DNA of 64,000 bases from Chloroflexota bacterium. GTDB taxonomy: Bacteria > Chloroflexota > Anaerolineae > UBA4142. Each line of letters begins with the position of its first letter. Position 1 is the first letter of the stretch. The stretch is from positions 1-64,000 of the forward strand of contig JACQYF010000061.1 of NCBI GenBank assembly GCA_016208315.1, read 5' to 3'. Of the stretch, positions 50,911 to 59,431 are shown one piece after another. The notes under the pieces are model-generated. The model was not told the DNA's origin. It was given only the letters and a program-made list of their open reading frames with translations, and did not search any database. A program made the position numbers and the translations under genes.

Positions 50911-51281
50911 AAAGGGACGCCCAGCTTTTCTTGGGACACATCATCGAAAGCATTGAGTTGGTTCAATCCTATACGCTGGGAGTCACCAAGAAAAAATTCC
51001 TGGCATCACCGCAACTTCAAGACTCGGTGATCCGCAGGATCGAGATTATCGGTGAGGCCGTCAAGAACATCCCAGCGGAGTTGAGAGAGCGGTATCCTCA
51101 AGTTCCGTGGCAGCAAATTGCCGGAATGCGGGATGTGCTCATCCACGAGTATTTTGGCGTGGATATGCCATTGACTTGGACTGTCGTGAAGCGGGATTTG
51201 CCAAAGCTCAAGCGAAGGGTTAGCAGGATTCTGAAAGACTTGGACTTGGATCGAAAAAGAGTATCATCGGCAAGGAGGTGA
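50907..51281 (+). CDS. HEPN-domain toxin (HepT-like, DUF86)
   Basis: Helical HEPN protein of 124 residues, predicted RNase toxin. The RxxxxxH active-site motif is present as RDVLIHEYF (Arg then His, about residues 75-80) with the AMPylation-site Tyr following (the HxY of MNT/HEPN systems). [14 protein letters not shown] is typical of DUF86. Overlaps the antitoxin by 4 bp. The pair lies between two genes of the membrane-stress cluster in the same direction, which suggests insertion into that operon. Confidence 0.9.
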   Translation: MKRDAQLFLGHIIESIELVQSYTLGVTKKKFLASPQLQDSVIRRIEIIGEAVKNIPAELRERYPQVPWQQIAGMRDVLIHEYFGVDMPLTWTVVKRDLPKLKRRVSRILKDLDLDRKRVSSARR

Positions 51282-51290
51282 CACTCCACT

Positions 51291-52283
51291 ATGGATAACA
51301 TTCAGCAGCGCATCGTCGAGATCGCGCAGCAGATTCCCGAATACGTCGGGTATCAGGCGAAGGAGCGGCGGCGCGACGCGGACAAGCTCGTGCGGCGGCA
51401 ACTGGCCGCCAAGTACGACGCGCCGCACACGCGGCTCAGGCGCATCGCGCGCCAAGCCCCGCTCGAACACATTACCGAAATCGAAAACCTCGACCAGAAA
51501 TTGCTGCGACTGATCGCGCGCTTGCAGACCGCCCCGGGCGGTTACGCCGGCTGGTTCGACGCGGGGCAAATCGTCGAGGGCGATCTCGATCAGCTTACGC
51601 AGTTTGACGCGTCGCTCGCGGACGGGGTCGCGGCGTTGACCACCGCGATGGACAAGGTCGCGGGCGCGTTGAAAACCAAAGTGGGCGTGGAAGACGCCAT
51701 CGGCGAGTGCGCTGATTTGCTGGACAAACTGAACGCGCAATTCGACCAGCGCGAGCAGTTTCTCTCGATGGGGAAAAAGCCCTCGCTCGAGCCGCCGCCG
51801 TCGCCGCTGGACGCGCTCAAGGCGAAGCAGGCGCCGCCCGCCGAACTCGTCGCGCTGGGCAATCTCAAGTTGCGCGACGCCGTTTCGTTCGGCGGAACTG
51901 ATTATCTGGTCGCCGGGAAACTTGTCTATTCGATCTCCGGCGGGCCGTTTTGGGCTTTGATGCTCCAGGACGGTGGACAGAAACGCTGGCTGCGCGTCGG
52001 CCCGGGCAATGAACTGGCGGTGTGCGACGAGATCGTGCTCGACGTACGCTCGCCGCTACCCGACACGCTGGAATACGACGGCCAATCCTTCGTGCGCGGC
52101 GATGCGGGCAGCGCGAACGTCAGCGTCGAGGGCGCGGGGGGAACGAAACGCGGCTCGGCAAATTACGCGCGTTACCGCAGCGACGCAGGCAGCCACCTGT
52201 GGGTCGAGGATTTTGGAAGCGAGACCCGCACAATGGCGGGCCAAGCAGTTGATGCCAGTGAACTACGAGTTTACCGGCGATAA
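51291..52283 (+). CDS. DUF4178 domain-containing protein
   Basis: Protein of 330 residues. Residues 1-160 are helical (MDNIQQRIVEIAQQIPEYVGYQAKERRRDADKL), rather like a short coiled-coil adaptor; residues about 190-325 form a DUF4178 beta domain (LKLRDAVSFGGTDYLVAGKLVYS; FWALMLQDGGQKRWLRV). Function unknown; DUF4178 genes often neighbour PspA and SPFH genes, as here. AAGGAGGTGA precedes the ATG by about 10 nt. Confidence 0.82.
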   Translation: MDNIQQRIVEIAQQIPEYVGYQAKERRRDADKLVRRQLAAKYDAPHTRLRRIARQAPLEHITEIENLDQKLLRLIARLQTAPGGYAGWFDAGQIVEGDLDQLTQFDASLADGVAALTTAMDKVAGALKTKVGVEDAIGECADLLDKLNAQFDQREQFLSMGKKPSLEPPPSPLDALKAKQAPPAELVALGNLKLRDAVSFGGTDYLVAGKLVYSISGGPFWALMLQDGGQKRWLRVGPGNELAVCDEIVLDVRSPLPDTLEYDGQSFVRGDAGSANVSVEGAGGTKRGSANYARYRSDAGSHLWVEDFGSETRTMAGQAVDASELRVYRR

Positions 52284-52293
52284 ACCAATTACC

Positions 52294-52339
52294 AATTACC
52301 AATTACTAGTTGCCAGCTGGCAACTAGTAATTGGTAATT
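52294..52339. repeat. 46-bp perfect palindrome with heptamer units
   Basis: Positions 52294-52316 and 52317-52339 are exact complements with no loop. Three tandem ACCAATT units (52284-52304) run into the left arm. It ends 3 bp before the AGGAGG ribosome site of pspA. Confidence 0.92.
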
Positions 52340-52351
52340 CAGGAGGACACA

Positions 52352-53011
52352 ATGGGTATCCTTGATCGTATGAGCCAAGTCTTGCGCGCGAACATCAACG
52401 ACCTGTTGAACCACGCGGAGGACCCCGAGAAAATGCTCAACCAGATTTTGCGCGATATGGAGGACTCGCTGCGCCAGGGCCAGGCCCAGGTCGCCGAGCA
52501 GATCGCGCAGGAAAAAATGATCCAGACCGACCTCGACATCGCGCGGCGGAACGTGGACGAGTGGGGCAAGAAAGCCGAATTGGCCGTGACGAAAGGGATG
52601 GACGATCTGGCCCGCGAAGCGCTGCGCCGCCAGGACGATTATGAGGCCCAGACCGACATCTACGAGAAACAGCTCGAGGTCCAGCGCAAGGCGGTTCAAA
52701 AGCTCAAGACCGATCTTGCCGCGCTGGAAGCGAAATACGACGAGGCGCGCCGCAGCAAAGAGGCGTTGATCGCGCGCGCCAAACGCGCCACCGCGCAGCA
52801 GCAAATGTCGTCGGCGGCCGGCAAATTGTCGGCAGTGGATTATTCGTCCGACCTCGCCAACATGGAGCGCCGGATCCAGGAGCAGGAGGCGCGCGCCGCC
52901 GCGTCCGAAGAAATGAAAAAGGACTCGGTAGACGAACAGTTCCGCAAGCTGGACACGGACGATGACGTTGACCAAAAGCTCGCCGCGTTGAAGCAGAAGC
53001 TAGGGAAATAG
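52352..53011 (+). CDS. pspA: PspA/IM30 family protein
   Basis: Membrane-remodelling coiled-coil protein of 219 residues, the usual length. Start MGILDRMSQVLRANINDLLNHAEDPEKMLNQ is the amphipathic helix and first coiled coil of the PspA/Vipp1 fold; long helices follow to the C-terminus. Members bind membranes under stress as ESCRT-III-like polymers. ATG 52352 has a strong CAGGAGG site. It is followed 9 bp later by the SPFH gene, a combination seen in membrane-stress operons. Confidence 0.94.
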   Translation: MGILDRMSQVLRANINDLLNHAEDPEKMLNQILRDMEDSLRQGQAQVAEQIAQEKMIQTDLDIARRNVDEWGKKAELAVTKGMDDLAREALRRQDDYEAQTDIYEKQLEVQRKAVQKLKTDLAALEAKYDEARRSKEALIARAKRATAQQQMSSAAGKLSAVDYSSDLANMERRIQEQEARAAASEEMKKDSVDEQFRKLDTDDDVDQKLAALKQKLGK

Positions 53012-53020
53012 GAGACCAGC

Positions 53021-54067
53021 ATGCCACGCATCATTGATGTCGTACAGTTTCTCGACGATACCGGGAATGAGATCGTCCATCGCGAGCCGGAAGGCGGACC
53101 GGGCGATTTTCGGCTGGGGTCGCAAGTCATCGTGCGCGAGAGCCAGACGGCGGTCTTTTTCCGCGACGGCAAGGCGCTCGACGTGCTCGGCCCCGGGCGG
53201 CACACGATCACGACCGCCAATATCCCGGTCCTCGCCAGCATCATCGGGTTGGCGACGATGGGCAAATCGCCGTTTCCCGCCGAGGTCGTGTTCGTCAACA
53301 TGCGCGAGTTTCTCGATCAAAAGTGGGGGACGCCAGAACCCATCGTCTTTCGCGATAGCGAGTTGGGGATGGTACGCCTGCGCGGGTTCGGCACGTCGGC
53401 GTTCCAGGTCAAAGACCCGTCGTTGTTCGTCAACGGCATCGTCGGCCAGCAGGGCATCTACACGTCGAGTGTGCTGCAAAACTATTTGCGCGGCATAATC
53501 GTCACCAAATTGACCGACCTGCTGGGCGAGCAAAGGAAATCGGTGCTGGATTTGCCGTCGCTCTATAACGAAATCGGCGCGGCGACCAAAGCGCAGCTCG
53601 CCGACGATTTCGCGCGAATGGGCCTCAACCTCAAGGCGCTCTATGTGAACGCGATCACGCCGACCGAGGACACGGCCCGCGCGATTGACGAGCGCGCGTC
53701 CATGGGCGCCCTCGGCGACATGGACAAGTACCTCAAGTTCAAGGCCGCGCGCGCGATGGGCGATGCCGCCAATCAACCGGGCGGCGCGAGCGGCGCGATG
53801 GAAACGGGCATGGGCTTGGGCGCGGGCGCGGGGCTGGGCGCGGCGATGGCCGGGATGATGTCGCAGGCGTTCCAGTCGCAAGGAAGCGCGAAACCCGCGG
53901 CGGCGATGACCCGCTGTCCGAACTGCGACACCGAGAATCCGGCCAACTCGAAATTCTGCAACAACTGCGGCACCAAGCTGACCGGCTCGGTCAAATGCCC
54001 CACCTGCGGCACCGAAAATCCACCGGGCGCGAAATTTTGCAGCAACGACGGGACGAAACTGGCGTAG
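53021..54067 (+). CDS. SPFH/Band 7 protein with double zinc ribbon
   Basis: Protein of 348 residues. Residues about 20-245 are an SPFH (stomatin/flotillin-like, YdjI-type) domain: SQVIVRESQTAVFFRDGKALDVLGPGRHTITTANIP. A Gly/Ala/Met-rich linker follows, then two zinc ribbons (CPNCDTENPANSKFCNNCG; CPTCGTENPPGAKFCSNDG, in which the fourth ligand position is Asp rather than Cys). It probably scaffolds PspA at the membrane. Last gene of the cluster; a terminator lies 100 bp downstream. Confidence 0.9.
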   Translation: MPRIIDVVQFLDDTGNEIVHREPEGGPGDFRLGSQVIVRESQTAVFFRDGKALDVLGPGRHTITTANIPVLASIIGLATMGKSPFPAEVVFVNMREFLDQKWGTPEPIVFRDSELGMVRLRGFGTSAFQVKDPSLFVNGIVGQQGIYTSSVLQNYLRGIIVTKLTDLLGEQRKSVLDLPSLYNEIGAATKAQLADDFARMGLNLKALYVNAITPTEDTARAIDERASMGALGDMDKYLKFKAARAMGDAANQPGGASGAMETGMGLGAGAGLGAAMAGMMSQAFQSQGSAKPAAAMTRCPNCDTENPANSKFCNNCGTKLTGSVKCPTCGTENPPGAKFCSNDGTKLA

Positions 54068-54137
54068 ACAAACAGGGAAATTGAAAGTCCAAGCGTCAGT
54101 CTCCGCTTCGCTCCGAGCACTCGCTAGAATGACCGTT

Positions 54138-54165
54138 CTTGATTTCCAGTGCAATCGGCGTAAAA
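54138..54165 (+). promoter_or_regulatory. Possible promoter for the small gene and glycerophosphodiesterase
   Basis: TTGATT (54138-54143), 16-nt spacer, TAAAAT (54160-54165). The predicted start lies at the foot of the terminator hairpin just downstream, so use of this promoter is uncertain. Confidence 0.4.
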
Positions 54166-54167
54166 TA

Positions 54168-54204
54168 AGCCCTGTAGTGAAATTTGACTACAGGGCTTTT
54201 TCGC
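54168..54204 (+). terminator. Intrinsic terminator after the membrane-stress cluster
   Basis: GCCCTGTAGT and ACTACAGGGC form a perfect 10-bp stem with an 8-nt loop, followed by TTTTTCG. Confidence 0.88.
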
Positions 54205-54241
54205 AAGGTCGCTCGCCTAACCAGACAAGGAGAGAAACAGA

Positions 54242-54457
54242 GTGATCGCAAGTGAAAATGAACTTCGGGTGACACAAGAGCGAATCATGAAATTCCAACA
54301 GTGGCTGGCGAATTTTCGTCGCACTGCGCAGCCAGAAGAGTTCACTGCGCTTTCCAGCAGCTATCGCTTGGAGATAGAGCGCATGCAGGCAGAGGTTCTG
54401 GATTACTTACTCCGACCGCTACTCATTGACGAGGAAAAACAGCCCGAAGCCGCATAG
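54242..54457 (+). CDS. Small helical protein, 71 residues
   Basis: Soluble, strongly helical protein (VTQERIMKFQQWLANFRRTAQPEEFTALSSSYRLEIERMQAEVLDYL) resembling small proteins found with toxin-antitoxin or regulatory genes; family name not certain. GTG start with AAGGAGAG about 8 nt upstream. It lies 31 bp before the glycerophosphodiesterase gene. Function unknown. Confidence 0.7.
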   Translation: MIASENELRVTQERIMKFQQWLANFRRTAQPEEFTALSSSYRLEIERMQAEVLDYLLRPLLIDEEKQPEAA

Positions 54458-54488
54458 ACACGAGATGCAGCATAGCATCGAGGAGACT

Positions 54489-55223
54489 ATGAAACCACTG
54501 GTTCTCGCGCATCGCGGCGCGAGCGCAGTCGCGCCGGAAAATACGCTCACCGCATTTGATTGCGCGTTTGAGATGGGCGCCGACGGCATCGAGCTGGACG
54601 TCACGCTGACGAAGGACGGCATCCCGGTCGTCATTCACGACGACAACGTGGACCGGACGACAAACGGGCACGGACCGATCAAGCAGATGACGCTCGCCGA
54701 GGTCAAGACGCTCGACGCCGGTTCGTGGTTCGATACAAGATTTCGCGGCGCGCAGATTCCCACGCTGGCCCAAGTGCTCGAGGCGGTGCGCGGGCACGGC
54801 ATCGTCAATATCGAATTGAAAAGCGTGACGTTGAAAAGCGACGGGTTGGAGCAGGTCGTCGCCAAAGTCGTTGAACAGGCGGGGATGCGCGATCGGGTCA
54901 TCATCTCGTCTTTCAACCCGTTCGCCCTGAACCGGATGGCGAATTGCAGTCCGCGCTTGCCGCGCGGTTTGTTGTACGCGGACAACCTGCCCATCTATTT
55001 GCGGCGCGCGTGGCTGCGTCCCATCGCGCATCCCCGCGCGCTGCACCCCAAGTATACCATGGTTACACCCAAACTCGTCAATTGGGCCAAGAGCAAAGGG
55101 TACGCGGTCAACACCTGGACCGTGGACGATCCCGAAGAGATGCGGCGACTCATCGGTCTGGGCGTCAACGCGATCATGACGAACCGACCCGACCGGTTGA
55201 AACAGGTGCTGGAGAACTCTTAG
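54489..55223 (+). CDS. Glycerophosphodiester phosphodiesterase
   Basis: GDPD-family TIM-barrel enzyme of 244 residues, hydrolysing glycerophosphodiesters to glycerol-3-phosphate and an alcohol. Catalytic motif LAHRGASAVAPENTLTAFDCAFEMGADGIELDV (His, Arg, Glu, Asp present) at residues 4-36, then VVIHDDNVDRTT and IELKSV. No signal peptide, so cytoplasmic (UgpQ-like). GAGGAG precedes the ATG closely. It overlaps the convergent hypothetical gene by 4 bp. Confidence 0.93.
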   Translation: MKPLVLAHRGASAVAPENTLTAFDCAFEMGADGIELDVTLTKDGIPVVIHDDNVDRTTNGHGPIKQMTLAEVKTLDAGSWFDTRFRGAQIPTLAQVLEAVRGHGIVNIELKSVTLKSDGLEQVVAKVVEQAGMRDRVIISSFNPFALNRMANCSPRLPRGLLYADNLPIYLRRAWLRPIAHPRALHPKYTMVTPKLVNWAKSKGYAVNTWTVDDPEEMRRLIGLGVNAIMTNRPDRLKQVLENS

Positions 55224-55600
55224 CCCCTCACCATCCCGAACATGACCACGCGCCGGCGAACCACACGAACCCGGCGCGTCCCCAGGTCGCTCGCCCAGTG
55301 CGCTTGCCCGTCCGGGACCTCCTGGCGATAGAACTCGTCCCTTTCTACGGTGACCGACAGCGGCGTAAACGTATGTTCCGGCGACGGCAGGGCGCGGGCG
55401 ATCGAAGGCGCCAGGCGTTCGGTCCATACGGCCAACGCTTGCTGCGACGAGAATTCTTCGCAAGCGCTGGGCACAAGCCGCGTTTCACCGTTTCGGATTT
55501 CATAGGTTGTCGGCGTCCGAATCACCAGACTGCGGTTCACCGGCACTGGGCCGGAATTGGACGGCCCGGTAGGCGATACGATTATTTGTCTTGCCTCCAT
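55220..55600 (-). CDS. Hypothetical protein, 126 residues
   Basis: Unrecognised protein without signal peptide or membrane segment. Start MEARQIIVSPTGPSNSGPVPVNRSLVIRT with GGAG 6 nt upstream; the C-terminus is very basic (TRRVRVVRRRVVMFGMVRG). The last 25 residues could bind nucleic acid or polyphosphate. It converges on the glycerophosphodiesterase gene and diverges from the polysaccharide operon. Confidence 0.6.
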   Translation of the reverse strand: MEARQIIVSPTGPSNSGPVPVNRSLVIRTPTTYEIRNGETRLVPSACEEFSSQQALAVWTERLAPSIARALPSPEHTFTPLSVTVERDEFYRQEVPDGQAHWASDLGTRRVRVVRRRVVMFGMVRG

Positions 55601-55731
55601 CTGATTCTCCTGTTTTTCAATATGAACACGGGACACTCTCCGCCCGTCTCTCCTATGAATTAACGACGCCCCCTGCCAAGTGATACCCAACTTTAGGTGA
55701 GTAGGCCGTATCAACGGTGACTCGCCATCGT

Positions 55732-55737
55732 TATAAT
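55732..55737 (+). promoter_or_regulatory. -10 box of the leader RNA
   Basis: TATAAT at 55732-55737 (context CGTTATAATGG). The -35 region is poor. It is the only strong -10 match in the 445-bp gap before the polysaccharide operon. Confidence 0.5.
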
Positions 55738-55743
55738 GGACAG

Positions 55744-55862
55744 CGGATGTTGCGGCCCCGAAGAGAAATGCCGCAAGGTTTTGCGCGTGGCGAATTCATG
55801 GTAGGAGCAAGGCACGACGCCGGGGACGAGCCGATGAAATTCTATCAGCGGCTCGTTTTTTT
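55744..55862 (+). ncRNA. Candidate structured leader or small RNA, about 120 nt
   Basis: The gap 55601-56045 has no convincing gene. From the -10 box at 55732 to a strong terminator ending at 55862 lies a GC-rich segment with several local pairings and no good ribosome site. It could be a cis-acting leader (riboswitch or attenuator) for the downstream polysaccharide operon, or an independent small RNA. I do not recognise a known riboswitch class. Confidence 0.45.
55826..55862 (+). terminator. Intrinsic terminator in front of the polysaccharide operon
   Basis: ACGAGCCG (55826-55833) pairs with CGGCTCGT (55849-55856), and seven T follow (55856-55862). No gene lies directly upstream on this strand, so it ends a leader or small RNA. 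Confidence 0.85.
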
Positions 55863-56045
55863 ATGCGGGTCGAGCGGCTCAGGCAACGATTTTGAAACGG
55901 CAATCGTGCTATTGTAATGACGACTAGAATCCGGTGCCGTCATGTGCTCGACGGGACCGCATCGTCATTGCAGCGCACTATCCCGCCGAGCGGAATCAGT
56001 GCGTTTTGCTTTTCAGGCGCCGGCGCCTGCGATAGGGGAGGAGGA

Positions 56046-57581
56046 ATGGACGCGAGGCAGTATGGGGCGGTCGTTTGGCGACGCAAGTGGGTGATCTTGA
56101 CCACAACCACCATGGCCGTGTTGATCGCCCTGATCATTACGCTCTTGATGCCGATCAATTATACGGCGACGACGACGATTCGAATCGCGACGACGACGAT
56201 CGGCCCGGCGTTGGACCAGCGCGCCTTTGACATGTCCTATACGGACCGGCTGATGAACACCTACTCCAAATTGGCAAACAGCGGACCAATTTTGGCCCAG
56301 TTGATGCAAAAACTTAATCTGATCCAGCCGCCCGCCGTCCACGTGGACATTCCGGCGAATACCGAGTTGATGCGATTGTCGGTCGAGGGCGACGACTCAG
56401 CCGGGGCGGCCGTCGCGGCCAATACGCTCGCCCAACTTTTGATTGACGATTTCAAGGCCAGTTATTCGCAGATCGGCAAGGCCGCGGATCAGACGTTGAA
56501 CGCCCAACTGAACCAAGCCAAAGGCGAAGTGGACCTGGCGCGCCGGACTTATGATGCCTTGCTCGTCCAGGTGCCGCCCAACCCGGAACGGATCAGCGCG
56601 GCCCGGACCACGTTGCAGGCCAGAGAAGATACCTACGACCGGTTACTCGCGCAGTATCAACAAGCCACGCTGCTCCAAGCCACCCAAGCCAACACGATTT
56701 CGGTCGCCGATCCCGCGATTCCGCCGCTTTACCCATCAAAGCCGAATATCGCCCTCAATTTGGGGTTGGGCTTGCTCGTCGGGCTGATCGGAGGCGCCGG
56801 TCTGGCGTTTCTCTTTGAGAACCTGGACAGCACGCTGACGACGACGGAACAAATCGTCGAAACGATTCAAGCTACCCCGATTGGTTGGATACCTCAAGTG
56901 CGCGGGCGCGGCAGGAGCGTTTTCTTCTCGAGCCACACGCCCGAAGGCGAGGCGCTGGCGCGGCTGCGAACCAACATCGCGCATCACGATCATTCCCTGC
57001 CGCCGACGCGGTTGCTCGTCACGAGCGCCGAATCCGGCGACGGCAAATCTACGATTGCCGCGAACCTGGCGCGCACGCTAGCGCAGGCGGGCCGCGGCGT
57101 CGTGCTCGTGGATGCTGACTTGCGGATGCCGGCCTTGCACCGGATCTTCAGCATCCCCAACGCGCGCGGTTTGAGTGACATCTTGCAGCGCCGAGCCACG
57201 CCCGACGACGTGATGCAGTATACGCGCGTGCCGGGCGTTTGGCTGATTCCGAGCGGGCCCGTGCCGGCCAATCCGGCGGAGCTGATCGGCTCGACGCAGA
57301 TGCAGGCCCTGCTCGAACAACTCACCGTGCGCTTTGATACCGTGTTGCTCGATACCCCGCCGTTTCTGCCTGTGACGGATGCCGCGTTGCTTGCGCCGCA
57401 AGTGGATCAAGTCCTCCTCATCGTGGCGCGCGCACACTCGCGACGCGAGCCGGTCCGCGCGGCCTTTCAGCAATTGCAAGACCTTCAAACGCGATCCGTT
57501 GACGTGGTGGTCAACCACGCCGAGCCGGGCGAAGCGTACGGCTATTACGCCTACCGCGCGAGGGAAACGGATGAATCTTGA
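56046..57581 (+). CDS. Polysaccharide co-polymerase / bacterial tyrosine kinase (Wzc-like)
   Basis: Protein of 511 residues. Residues 1-285 are a Wzz-type chain-length domain with membrane helices at about 17-40 and 240-262. The rest is a BY-kinase: Walker A SAESGDGKSTIAANLART (about 325), Walker A' VVLVDADLRMP, Walker B VLLDTPPF and a C-terminal Tyr cluster ([15 protein letters not shown]), where autophosphorylation occurs. It controls polymer length and export of surface polysaccharide. GGAGGA precedes the ATG at 56046; its end overlaps the next gene by 11 bp. Confidence 0.93.
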   Translation: MDARQYGAVVWRRKWVILTTTTMAVLIALIITLLMPINYTATTTIRIATTTIGPALDQRAFDMSYTDRLMNTYSKLANSGPILAQLMQKLNLIQPPAVHVDIPANTELMRLSVEGDDSAGAAVAANTLAQLLIDDFKASYSQIGKAADQTLNAQLNQAKGEVDLARRTYDALLVQVPPNPERISAARTTLQAREDTYDRLLAQYQQATLLQATQANTISVADPAIPPLYPSKPNIALNLGLGLLVGLIGGAGLAFLFENLDSTLTTTEQIVETIQATPIGWIPQVRGRGRSVFFSSHTPEGEALARLRTNIAHHDHSLPPTRLLVTSAESGDGKSTIAANLARTLAQAGRGVVLVDADLRMPALHRIFSIPNARGLSDILQRRATPDDVMQYTRVPGVWLIPSGPVPANPAELIGSTQMQALLEQLTVRFDTVLLDTPPFLPVTDAALLAPQVDQVLLIVARAHSRREPVRAAFQQLQDLQTRSVDVVVNHAEPGEAYGYYAYRARETDES

Positions 57582-58293
57582 CACGCTGATCTCGCGACCG
57601 GCCCAATCCTCCCCCTCGCTCGAAAACCGACGACTATATTTCGCGACCAAGCGCGGCTTGGATGTCTGCTTGGCCTGGCTGGCGCTCATCATTCTGTCGC
57701 CCGTGATGCTGCTCATCGCGATCTTCATCAAGCTCGATTCTCCCGGGCCGGTCTTGTTTCGCCAAAAACGCGTCGGAGCGCGACTCGCCCGGGCCGGGGG
57801 CGCGCTGCGCTGGGACATTTGCCACTTTTACGTACTCAAGTTCCGCTCGATGGTCCACAACGCGGACGAATCGCTCCATCAGGCGCACGTCAAAGCGTTT
57901 GTTCACGGTCAGTTACCTTCCACGAACGGAGAACAAGCGCCGTTCAAACTGAACGACGATCCGCGCATCACCCGCGTGGGCCGCTGGTTGCGTACGAGCA
58001 GTCTGGACGAGCTGCCGCAGCTATTCAACGTGCTCCGCGGCGAGATGAGTCTGGTGGGCCCGCGTCCCGTACCAATCTACGAGACGGCCAATTACGAGGT
58101 TTGGCATCGGGAACGGCTTTGCGCTTGGCCCGGCATCACCGGGTTGTGGCAAGTCATGGGACGGAGTAGATTGAGCTTTGACGAGATGGTTCGTCTCGAC
58201 ATCGAATATGCTCGCAGTCAGTCGTTGGCCCTGGATATCAAAATATTGTTTCTCACGATCCCAGCAGTTCTGAGCGGACGCGGCGCCGGGTGA
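57571..58293 (+). CDS. Undecaprenyl-phosphate sugar-1-phosphate transferase (WbaP/WcaJ-like)
   Basis: Initiating glycosyltransferase of 240 residues: it moves a sugar-1-phosphate from a nucleotide sugar to undecaprenyl phosphate. Membrane segment [29 protein letters not shown] (about 24-52), catalytic motif [18 protein letters not shown], then [29 protein letters not shown] and the C-terminal [13 protein letters not shown]. Lacks the N-terminal multi-helix domain of full WbaP (short form). ATG overlaps the kinase gene. Confidence 0.93.
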   Translation: MNLDTLISRPAQSSPSLENRRLYFATKRGLDVCLAWLALIILSPVMLLIAIFIKLDSPGPVLFRQKRVGARLARAGGALRWDICHFYVLKFRSMVHNADESLHQAHVKAFVHGQLPSTNGEQAPFKLNDDPRITRVGRWLRTSSLDELPQLFNVLRGEMSLVGPRPVPIYETANYEVWHRERLCAWPGITGLWQVMGRSRLSFDEMVRLDIEYARSQSLALDIKILFLTIPAVLSGRGAG

Positions 58294-58327
58294 GTTGGAA
58301 ATGGATGCAGGAGAGAAACGAGTAACC

Positions 58328-59431
58328 ATGAGGGATCAAATCGGAATGGCTGTTTTGGGTTGCGGTTACTGGGGTATCAATCATGTCCGCGTGCTATCGG
58401 AACTGCCCCAGGCGCGCATTCAAGTCGTCTGCGACACGCGCCCGGAACGGCTGGATGAAGTTGGACGCCGCTTCCCCACGATTCGCTTGACGACCCAACT
58501 CGAAGAGGCGCTTAACACACCAGACGTAGACGCGGTCGTCATCTCCACGCCCGCGACCACCCATTATGCCCTCGCGCTCCGCTGCCTCAACGCGGGCAAG
58601 CATGTCTTGGTCGAAAAGCCGATCAGCAAGACGGTCCTTGAGGCCGAAGATTTGACGCGCCGGGCCGAAGCGCGCGGGCTGGTGCTGATGGTCGGACACA
58701 CCTTTCTTTACAACCCCGCGGTCCGCACCATCAAGGATTACATCCAGCGCGGCGAAGTGGGACGCGTCTATTTCGTCTATGCGCGGCGCACCAATATGGG
58801 GCCGATCCGCCACGACGTCAATGCGCTCTGGGATTTGGCGCCGCACGACATCTCGATCTTTAACTATTTGCTGGGCGGCAAACCCGAGTGGGTCAGCGCG
58901 GTCGGCGCCAAAGTGCTGCGGAACGGCCGCGAGGATGTTGGGTTCATCTCCCTGGGCTATCCGTCCAATGTCGTCGGGCACATTCAAGTCAGTTGGGCCG
59001 ACGCCTACAAAGTGCGCGAGGTTGTCGTCGTCGGCAGCGACCGGCGCATCGTGTTCAACGATTTCCATCCGGTGGAGCGCGTTCGCGTTTTCGAGAAAGG
59101 CGTCGCCCCGGTCGAAGAGGCAACCAGTTTTGACGAATACCAGCTCCGTATCCGCGATGGCGATATTGTCAGCCCTGCCATCGAGACGAGCGAACCGCTC
59201 AAGAACCAATGCCTGCACTTTGTCGAATGTGTTCGCGACGGCAAGCGCCCGCTGACCGACGGCTGGGCCGGGCGCGATGTAGTGCAGGTCATGGAGGCCA
59301 TTGATCGCTCGGTCGAGCGCCGCGGGGCGCCCTTGGAGGTTGCCCACGAGATACAACCCGCGCAGGAGAAACCGTATGTCGCGCCACGCGGCAAGGTGAT
59401 TGACAAGCGGATAAATACAGTAATGCCATGA
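58328..59431 (+). CDS. Gfo/Idh/MocA family sugar oxidoreductase
   Basis: NAD(P)-dependent oxidoreductase of 367 residues. Nucleotide motif MAVLGCGYWGINHVRVLSEL; catalytic EKP motif in HVLVEKPISKTVLEAE (about 95); C-terminal domain with PIRHDVNALWDLAPHDISIFNYLL. WlbA-like enzymes of this type act on nucleotide sugars for surface polysaccharides, fitting the context. Start ATG 58328 is chosen as the one next to the conserved strand, with GGAGAG 14 nt away; ATG 58301 is an alternative. Confidence 0.9.
   Translation: MRDQIGMAVLGCGYWGINHVRVLSELPQARIQVVCDTRPERLDEVGRRFPTIRLTTQLEEALNTPDVDAVVISTPATTHYALALRCLNAGKHVLVEKPISKTVLEAEDLTRRAEARGLVLMVGHTFLYNPAVRTIKDYIQRGEVGRVYFVYARRTNMGPIRHDVNALWDLAPHDISIFNYLLGGKPEWVSAVGAKVLRNGREDVGFISLGYPSNVVGHIQVSWADAYKVREVVVVGSDRRIVFNDFHPVERVRVFEKGVAPVEEATSFDEYQLRIRDGDIVSPAIETSEPLKNQCLHFVECVRDGKRPLTDGWAGRDVVQVMEAIDRSVERRGAPLEVAHEIQPAQEKPYVAPRGKVIDKRINTVMP

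Noticed and set aside
55717-55917. 66-residue open frame before the polysaccharide operon
   Set aside because: Starts upstream of the -10 box and reads through the terminator hairpin; no ribosome site.
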